A stretch of DNA of 36,382 nucleotides from Lachnospiraceae bacterium. Its GTDB lineage: Bacteria > Bacillota > Clostridia > Lachnospirales > Lachnospiraceae. Each line of letters begins with the position of its first letter. Within the stretch, counting starts at the first letter, position 1. Both the position numbers and the translations under genes were made by a program. The stretch lies in assembly GCA_024695605.1 (NCBI GenBank), contig JAILHW010000057.1, forward strand, positions 1 to 36,382, given 5' to 3'. The notes below the pieces were generated by a model that saw nothing but the letters and a program-made list of their open reading frames with translations, had not been told where the DNA came from and did not search any database. Positions 31,238 through 36,382 of this stretch are shown here, one piece after another.

Positions 31238-32863
31238 ATGTCATATCAGGCATTATACAGAAAATTCAGACCCTCGGAGTTTGATCAGGTAAAGGGACAG
31301 GAAGCCATCGTGACCACCCTTCGGAATCAGCTCCGCACCGCAAGAGTGGGACATGCATACCTGTTCTGCGGGACCCGTGGGACGGGAAAGACCACCATAG
31401 CCAAGATCATGGCAAAGGCCGTGAACTGCGAGAATCCACAGGACGGCAATCCTTGCGGAGAGTGCAGGATGTGCAAGGCCATAGCGTCCGGTGCATCCAT
31501 GAACGTGATCGAAATGGATGCCGCCTCCAACAACGGCGTGGATGATATCCGTCAGATCGTGGAGGAGGTTTCCTATTCTCCGGCGGAAGGAAAATACAGG
31601 GTGTATATCATCGATGAGGTGCATATGCTCAGCACCGGTGCATTCAACGCGCTGCTCAAGACCCTGGAGGAGCCGCCGAGCTATGTGATCTTTATCCTGG
31701 CAACAACAGAAGCCAACAAGATCCCCATCACCATCCTGTCCCGCTGTCAGCGGTATGATTTCAAACGCATCGATATCGATACCATAGCGGCAAGGCTTGG
31801 AGAACTGATGGAGCAGGAGGGCGTGCAGGTAGAAGAGAAGGCCCTTCGGTATATCGCAAGAAAAGCGGACGGCTCCATGAGAGACGGGCTGAGCCTTTTG
31901 GATCAGTGTATCGCTTTTCATTTCGGAGAGGTTTTGACCTATGATGTGGTGCTTGACGTACTCGGCGTCGTGGACAGTGAGATCTTCGGCAGGCTCTTTT
32001 CGGCCTGCGTCAAAGAGGATGTGGCCACGGCACTTTTGACCCTGCACGAGGTTGTGATGCAGGGAAGGGATCTGCAGCAGTTTATCAGCGATTTTATCTG
32101 GTATTTAAGAAGTCTTTTGCTGCTGAAGGTTTCGGATGGCATCGAGGATGTGGTTGAGGCCTCCTCAGAACGGCTCGCCGTCATGAAAAAGGAGGCGGAG
32201 CAGGTTTCCGATGAGGCGCTGATGCGGTATATCCGGATCGTTTCCGAGCTGCAGGGAAGGCTTCGATATGAAACCTCGAAGCGCGTGATGATCGAGATCG
32301 CACTCATCAAGATCTGCCGTCCGCAGACAGAGACCAAAAACGATGCCCTGGTTGCAAGGATCCGGGATCTGGAATACAAGCTGGAAAGCGGACAGTATCA
32401 GGTCAGTGCGCCCGCGGGCGCGGGGACGCCCACAGCACCCTCGTCGCAGGATGCCGATTTGCAGGAAAAAAAAACAAAAGCCCTGGTAAAGGCAATCCCT
32501 GAAGACATCAGGCTGGTGGTACAGCGCTGGGAGGAGATCAAGGTCCGCGCCCAGGCACCCATGAAGATCTATCTGCAGTCCGTCAGACTGTCTGCAGAGG
32601 ATGATAAGCTGATCGTTGTCGTGCCGGATGGCGGTGCAAAGGACTACTTTATGGATGAGGATCATCCGGAGGAAAGACAGGCAAGGTGCGAGGAACTAAA
32701 GCACATGATCGAGTCGCTGATCCATAAGGATGTGGAGATCACCTTCCGGGCATTGCAAAAGGATCAGCCCTTTGAGCGGTCGGTTTATCCGGATGTGGAA
32801 AAGATCATACGGATGGAGATCGAGCAGGGACCGGATGAGGACGGAGACGATCCGCTTGACTGA
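31238..32863 (+). CDS. dnaX: DNA polymerase III subunit gamma/tau, with internal A9 slippery run
   Basis: This 541-residue clamp-loader subunit starts MSYQALYRKFRPSEFDQVKG. It has a Walker A GTRGTGKTT (about 45-53), a zinc module with Cys near CENPQDGNPCGECRMC, Walker B IIDEVHML and SRC motif LSRCQRYDF. The AAA+ and collar regions run to about 370, then a low-complexity linker (about 390-410) and a tau-type C-terminal domain follow. An A9 run at 32466-32474 lies in the linker; a shift into either other frame gives a stop within 30 nt, so a shorter gamma form of about 421 or 416 residues may be made. It overlaps no neighbour and begins 3 nt after pfkA ends. Confidence 0.95.
   Translation: MSYQALYRKFRPSEFDQVKGQEAIVTTLRNQLRTARVGHAYLFCGTRGTGKTTIAKIMAKAVNCENPQDGNPCGECRMCKAIASGASMNVIEMDAASNNGVDDIRQIVEEVSYSPAEGKYRVYIIDEVHMLSTGAFNALLKTLEEPPSYVIFILATTEANKIPITILSRCQRYDFKRIDIDTIAARLGELMEQEGVQVEEKALRYIARKADGSMRDGLSLLDQCIAFHFGEVLTYDVVLDVLGVVDSEIFGRLFSACVKEDVATALLTLHEVVMQGRDLQQFISDFIWYLRSLLLLKVSDGIEDVVEASSERLAVMKKEAEQVSDEALMRYIRIVSELQGRLRYETSKRVMIEIALIKICRPQTETKNDALVARIRDLEYKLESGQYQVSAPAGAGTPTAPSSQDADLQEKKTKALVKAIPEDIRLVVQRWEEIKVRAQAPMKIYLQSVRLSAEDDKLIVVVPDGGAKDYFMDEDHPEERQARCEELKHMIESLIHKDVEITFRALQKDQPFERSVYPDVEKIIRMEIEQGPDEDGDDPLD
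32466..32474 (+). other. A9 slippery run in dnaX
   Basis: Nine A residues follow a G in the codon context GAA AAA AAA ACA, containing a -1 slippery heptamer A_AAA_AAA at 32467-32473. In the -1 frame the next stop is TGA 32500-32502, and in the +1 frame TAA 32487-32489. This is like the dnaX sites of E. coli (ribosomal shift) and T. thermophilus (transcript slippage). Whether it is used is untested. Confidence 0.55.
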
Positions 32864-32903
32864 GAAAAATGCCCGTACAGGGCTTTAAAGGAGGATATTA
32901 CAA

Positions 32904-33245
32904 ATGGCAAAAAGAGGCGGATTTCCGGCAGGCAGTATGCCGGGAAACATGAGCAATATGTTAAAGCAGGCGCAGAGAATGCAAAGGCAGATGGAGGAAC
33001 AGCAGAAGCAGCTGGAGGAGCAGGAGTTTTCCGCGACTGCAGGAGGCTCTGCGGTTGAGGTTACGGTGACCGGCAAAAAGATGATCTCCAGGATCAAGCT
33101 GGATCCCGATGCCGTAGATCCCGATGATGTGGAAATGCTGGAGGACCTGATCCTGGCAGCGGCCAACGAAGCTCTCGGAAAAGCAGATGAAGCAAGCGAG
33201 AAGCTGATGGGCAGCATTTCCGGCGGATTGAATCTGCCGTTCTAA
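32904..33245 (+). CDS. YbaB/EbfC-family nucleoid-associated protein
   Basis: This 113-residue DNA-binding protein has a Gly/Met-rich start, a helical part rich in Gln and Glu (about 20-40) and the family strand-turn region VEVTVTGKKMISRIKLDPDAV. It ends with a helix and a Gly-rich tail. Members bind DNA as tweezer-like dimers. Order dnaX-ybaB-recR is conserved in bacteria. AAAGGAGG precedes the ATG. A small GCCC-GTACA-GGGC hairpin near 32871 lies in the gap after dnaX. Confidence 0.94.
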   Translation: MAKRGGFPAGSMPGNMSNMLKQAQRMQRQMEEQQKQLEEQEFSATAGGSAVEVTVTGKKMISRIKLDPDAVDPDDVEMLEDLILAAANEALGKADEASEKLMGSISGGLNLPF

Positions 33246-33256
33246 AGGGAGCACCC

Positions 33257-33853
33257 ATGGATCTGTACAGCGGCGTTTTAAGCAAATTGATCGAAGAGTT
33301 TGCATCCCTGCCCGGCATCGGCCAGAAAACAGCGCAGCGCCTGGCCTTTCACATGGTCAATCAGCCAAAGGAAAAGGTGGAGCGCTTTGCCTCTGTGATG
33401 ATGGAGGCCAGAGAAAAGATCTGCTATTGTAAGGAATGCTTTACCTTAACGGATCGGGAGCTGTGTCCCATCTGTGCCGATGAAAAAAGAGACCATTCCA
33501 CGATCATGGTGGTGGAGACCACCAGAGATCAGGCGGCATATGAAAAAACGGGAAAATACGATGGCGTCTATCATGTTCTGCATGGGGCCATTTCGCCGAT
33601 GCTCGGCATCGGTCCCAATGATATCCGCTTAAAGGAGCTGATAAAGCGACTGGAAAAGGATGTAAATGAAGTGATCATTGCCACGAATTCCACCCTGGAG
33701 GGGGAGACGACGGCAATGTATCTGAGCAAGCTGATCAAGCCTACCGGCATCAAATGCAGCCGGATCGCAAGCGGCGTTCCCGTTGGCGGTGATCTGGAAT
33801 ATATCGATGAAGTAACGCTCCTTCGGGCGCTTGAGGGCAGACAGGAGTTGTAG
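33257..33853 (+). CDS. recR: Recombination mediator RecR
   Basis: This 198-residue protein of the RecFOR repair pathway has the N-terminal helix-hairpin-helix LPGIGQKTAQRLAFHM, a Cys4 zinc finger (CYCKECFTLTDRELCPIC, about 56-73), a Toprim domain with VVETTRDQAAYEKTG and the C-terminal GVPVGGDLEYIDEVTL. Length and motifs are those of the family. It is 11 nt after ybaB. A 47-nt gap follows before galM. Confidence 0.96.
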   Translation: MDLYSGVLSKLIEEFASLPGIGQKTAQRLAFHMVNQPKEKVERFASVMMEAREKICYCKECFTLTDRELCPICADEKRDHSTIMVVETTRDQAAYEKTGKYDGVYHVLHGAISPMLGIGPNDIRLKELIKRLEKDVNEVIIATNSTLEGETTAMYLSKLIKPTGIKCSRIASGVPVGGDLEYIDEVTLLRALEGRQEL

Positions 33854-33900
33854 GCGCTTTGGCAGGATCATAGATTATAAAAATACAGAGGAGAAACAGG

Positions 33901-34950
33901 ATGATCGAAAAAACAAAATTCGGCGTAACCATAGACAAAAAAGAGATCTCTCTTTACACCCTTACCAATCAAAAGGGGATGAAGGCGCAGGTGACGGATT
34001 TCGGAGCTATTCTGGTCAGTCTTTATGTACCCAATGCAGACGGACAAATCGATGATGTGGTACTGGGCTATGACAGGGCAAAGGACTATTTTATCAACGG
34101 AAGCTGCTTCGGAGCAACCATCGGACCGGTAGCCAACAGAACGGAGGATGCGTGGTTTGAATTGGGCGGCACCATTTATAATCTGCCCATTAACGACGGT
34201 GACAACAATCTGCACAGTGATGTGGAGCGAGGCCTTCATAAGACCATGTGGAGCGCTGAAACAGATGAAGCCAAAAATGCAGTGACCTTCCGGGTATCCT
34301 CTCCCGACGGCTGGCTGGGCTTTCCCGGCAATAGAACGTTTGCGGTAACTTATTCTCTGGATGAAGAGAACGGCCTGACCATTCAGTACTTTGCAACAAC
34401 CGATAAGGATACCATGATCAATCCTACCAACCACTCTTACTTTAATCTGAAGGGAGAGGGCTGTGAGAAAACCATCGAGGATGCCTATGTATGGCTGAAG
34501 GCATCCCGCTACACGCCCGTGGTAAAGGGCGCGATCCCCACAGGAGAGCTTGCGCCGGTAGCCGGTACTCCGTTTGATTTTACAACAGAGAAGCAGATCA
34601 AAAAAGAGATTGACGCTGAGCATGCGCAGCTTGCACTGGTAGGCGGCTATGATCACAACTTTGTGATCGATGACTATGAAAAAGGAAAGCTTCAGAAGGT
34701 GGCAACCCTTCGCGATCCCGGGGCCGGGAGAATGATGGAGGTCTATACCGATCTGCCCGGCATTCAGTTTTACTCCGGCAACAATATGGTAGAGGAGCTG
34801 GGAAAGAACGACGCCCTTTATCTCTGGCGCGGCGGCGTTTGCTTTGAGACCCAGTATTTCCCCAACAGTGCTAAGGATGAACGATTCGAAAGACCGATCC
34901 TCAAAGCAGGGGAGAGTTTTGAAAGTACCACCGTCTATAAGTTTGTATAG
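33901..34950 (+). CDS. galM: Aldose 1-epimerase (galactose mutarotase)
   Basis: This 349-residue enzyme interconverts the alpha and beta anomers of aldoses. The catalytic His is in NPTNHSYFNL (about 177-186) and the catalytic Glu in VCFETQYFPN (about 317-326). It also has the FGATIGPVANR region near residue 80. A GAGGAG-like SD (GAGGAGAAACAGG) precedes the ATG. No other Leloir gene is nearby. The DUF5711 gene follows 6 nt after its stop. Confidence 0.93.
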   Translation: MIEKTKFGVTIDKKEISLYTLTNQKGMKAQVTDFGAILVSLYVPNADGQIDDVVLGYDRAKDYFINGSCFGATIGPVANRTEDAWFELGGTIYNLPINDGDNNLHSDVERGLHKTMWSAETDEAKNAVTFRVSSPDGWLGFPGNRTFAVTYSLDEENGLTIQYFATTDKDTMINPTNHSYFNLKGEGCEKTIEDAYVWLKASRYTPVVKGAIPTGELAPVAGTPFDFTTEKQIKKEIDAEHAQLALVGGYDHNFVIDDYEKGKLQKVATLRDPGAGRMMEVYTDLPGIQFYSGNNMVEELGKNDALYLWRGGVCFETQYFPNSAKDERFERPILKAGESFESTTVYKFV

Positions 34951-34956
34951 GTAGTT

Positions 34957-36099
34957 ATGGAATATCAGGAACAACAGTTTAAGTACAATTTAAAAAAGCT
35001 CTACATCACTTTTCTGGTCATCATTCTGATCGCGGCGGTTGCCCTTTTGATCAAGATCCAGATCGACAACCAGGTTTATACCAGGTGCGAGATCCGGGAC
35101 AGATTGGAAAAGGTGGGGAGCGCGAACAGCGAGTTTGCAGACTATAACGGCAATTTGCTTTGCTACAGCATGGATGGTATTTCCGCGTATGATAAAAACG
35201 GAAACCAGCTGTGGAACCAGACCTTTCAGATGCAGAATGTGATGGTGAAGACAGCGGGAGACTATGTGGTCTGCGCGGATTATCAGGGCAAAAACCTGTA
35301 TCTGATCGGGAAAAAGGGCCTGGTCAAGATGATCGAGACCAATCTGCCGATCCTGAGTATCGACGTATCCTTCCAGGGGATCGCCATTGCGCAGCTTCAG
35401 GATGAGGACAAGGTCTATATGGAAATGTACGCATCCGACGGCAGTGTGATCACGACTTATCGTACCACCATGCGTAATTTCGGCTATCCGCTGGCCTACG
35501 CGATCAGTGCGGATAATATCAAAGTGGCAGTTTCCTATTTAAAAGCGATCGGCGGACAGATCAGTACCAGCCTCGCCTTTTACAATTTCGGCGGAGTGGG
35601 ACAGAATGAGACCGATAACCTTGTCAGCGCCTTTGAGTGCGAGGATGAGGTGCTTCCCTTTGTGACCTTTCCAAAGGAGGACATCGCGTTGGCGGTCGGT
35701 AACCACAAGATCAGACTCTTTGAAGGAAAGCAAAAGCCGGCCCTGGTAAAGGAGCTGGAGCAAAGCCAGGAGATTCATGCCCTGTATCATAATGAAAACT
35801 ATTTTGCGATCATTTTGAATTCCTCAAGAGGCGCCGGAAGCTACGATGCCGTTGTCTATGATCTGAAGGGCAACGAAAAGATCACGGCACCCATTGACTT
35901 TGATTATAATGATGTGATCGTAGAGGACAATCGTCTCATTGCCTATAACCAGACGGACATGACCATCGTGGGATATAACGGCGTGGTGAAATACAACGGT
36001 GAGCTGAGCGGCGGTGTGAGACAGATCATTCCCATGGATGCCTACTCCAAATTCCTGTTTGTATATGAAGATAAACTCGAGAAGATCAGGCTTCGTTAG
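34957..36099 (+). CDS. DUF5711-type membrane-anchored beta-propeller-like protein
   Basis: This 380-residue protein has one N-terminal membrane segment (about 15-37) and an outside domain with repeated strand patterns such as YNGNLLCYSMDGISAYDKNG and later GYNGVVKYNGEL. This suggests a beta-propeller, and it looks like the DUF5711 family of Clostridia. The role is unknown. There is no clear terminator between it and the rRNA promoter. Its start is close to the galM stop, so the two are likely co-transcribed. Confidence 0.8.
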   Translation: MEYQEQQFKYNLKKLYITFLVIILIAAVALLIKIQIDNQVYTRCEIRDRLEKVGSANSEFADYNGNLLCYSMDGISAYDKNGNQLWNQTFQMQNVMVKTAGDYVVCADYQGKNLYLIGKKGLVKMIETNLPILSIDVSFQGIAIAQLQDEDKVYMEMYASDGSVITTYRTTMRNFGYPLAYAISADNIKVAVSYLKAIGGQISTSLAFYNFGGVGQNETDNLVSAFECEDEVLPFVTFPKEDIALAVGNHKIRLFEGKQKPALVKELEQSQEIHALYHNENYFAIILNSSRGAGSYDAVVYDLKGNEKITAPIDFDYNDVIVEDNRLIAYNQTDMTIVGYNGVVKYNGELSGGVRQIIPMDAYSKFLFVYEDKLEKIRLR

Positions 36100-36148
36100 G
36101 GGGATTTTGAAAAAGTTTCATTTTGATTCATTTTTTTGAAAAAAAGTA

Positions 36149-36177
36149 TTGACATTCCCAAATTAAAATGCTACTAT
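36149..36177 (+). promoter_or_regulatory. rRNA operon promoter
   Basis: A consensus TTGACA (36149-36154), 17-nt spacer and TACTAT (36172-36177). A/T-rich tracts at about 36111-36145 upstream resemble an UP element. It precedes the 16S gene by about 190 nt. Confidence 0.93.
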
Positions 36178-36183
36178 CATTAA

Positions 36184-36344
36184 GCCGCTTGCGAAAACAA
36201 GCGGCGTTATAAACGCAGAAAGTGCTGGAAATCAGCACCTGCAAGTACCTTGACAAATGAACAACAACCGATCCCTGAAAGTTCTAAAAAGTAGAAATTC
36301 AGAGAAACAAAACCTAGACAGTAATGAAGGTTAGAATGGCTAAC
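36184..36344 (+). promoter_or_regulatory. rRNA leader with hairpins and a boxA-like region
   Basis: There are four small hairpins: GCCGCTTG/CAAGCGGC (36184-36205), GTGCTG/CAGCAC (36222-36238), TTCTA/TAGAA (36282-36296) and GTTAG/CTAAC (36330-36344). Between the second and third, at about 36248-36268, a segment with CTTGACAAATGAACAAC resembles the boxA/antitermination region of clostridial rRNA leaders. The roles are inferred. Confidence 0.6.
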
Positions 36345-36369
36345 GTCGTTCTGATCGGATTAAACTATT

Positions 36370-36382
36370 TTAACATGAGAGT
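36370..36382 (+). rRNA. rrs: 16S ribosomal RNA, 5' end only (partial)
   Basis: The last bases, ending GAGAGT, match the universal start of 16S rRNA in Firmicutes; the 5' end is placed by analogy to B. subtilis at about 36370. Only about 13 nt are in the window. The leader and promoter upstream support it. Confidence 0.75.

Noticed and set aside
33868-34974. Open frame on the - strand opposite galM
   Set aside because: GalM is complete on the + strand with catalytic His and Glu; the antisense frame has no domain.

Overview
The window looks like chromosomal DNA from a Gram-positive anaerobe of the Clostridia, most likely Lachnospiraceae. I infer this from a monoderm-type Tad pilus locus (Flp1-like pilin, DUF5702 and DUF6382 proteins, no secretin), a DUF6320/acyltransferase cassette, a group III-type phosphofructokinase, strong AGGAGG-type ribosome binding sites and a clostridial-style rRNA leader. 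Nearly all genes are on the + strand; only a PaaI-like thioesterase and a leucine-rich-repeat protein are on the - strand. I see no insertion sequence, prophage or CRISPR array.

Layout. (1) 1-8049: Tad (type IVb/Flp) pilus operon: tail of an upstream gene, TadA ATPase, TadB-like protein, a TadC-like protein with a large extracytoplasmic insert, a 55-residue Flp1-like pilin, a DUF5702 protein, a TadE-like pseudopilin with a tandem His/Cys tail, a prepilin peptidase, a second TadE-like pseudopilin and a DUF6382 protein. (2) 8096-11270: rhomboid protease, flavodoxin-like/SCP2 fusion, HIT protein, a 70-residue unknown protein and a DtxR-like regulator that appears to lack metal ligands. (3) 11292-17033: TetR-type regulator, a long hairpin, an MMPL/RND transporter and a 910-residue exported repeat protein. 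(4) 17106-21168: thioesterase on the - strand, a divergent flavin-split-barrel protein, then an acyltransferase/DUF6320/HSL-esterase cassette. (5) 21269-24789: tRNA-Pro(AGG), leucine-rich-repeat gene on the - strand with an apparently leaderless promoter, a GGDEF protein and a lipoprotein with a GH9-type N-terminal Ig domain. (6) 24863-36099: housekeeping genes: ddl, murF, GH13 amylase, a TIGR01440 protein, pfkA, dnaX-ybaB-recR, galM and a DUF5711 protein. (7) 36100-36382: a strong rRNA promoter, structured leader and the first bases of 16S rRNA.

How the parts work together. The Tad genes form a nearly complete pilus machine: ATPase, two membrane platform proteins, a peptidase and several exported proteins with TadE- or Flp-type N-termini. 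The MMPL transporter and repeat protein probably form one envelope-associated unit under the adjacent TetR regulator. ddl and murF make and attach D-Ala-D-Ala for peptidoglycan. dnaX, the YbaB gene and recR form the usual replication/repair trio.

The most interesting observations are an A9 slippery run in dnaX with stops close behind it in both alternative frames, the unusual domain additions in the pilus proteins, the split YhgE-like partner of the MMPL protein, a DtxR-like protein without metal ligands, and the lipoprotein that looks like a catalytically dead GH9 derivative. All family assignments come from reading the sequence without database searches.
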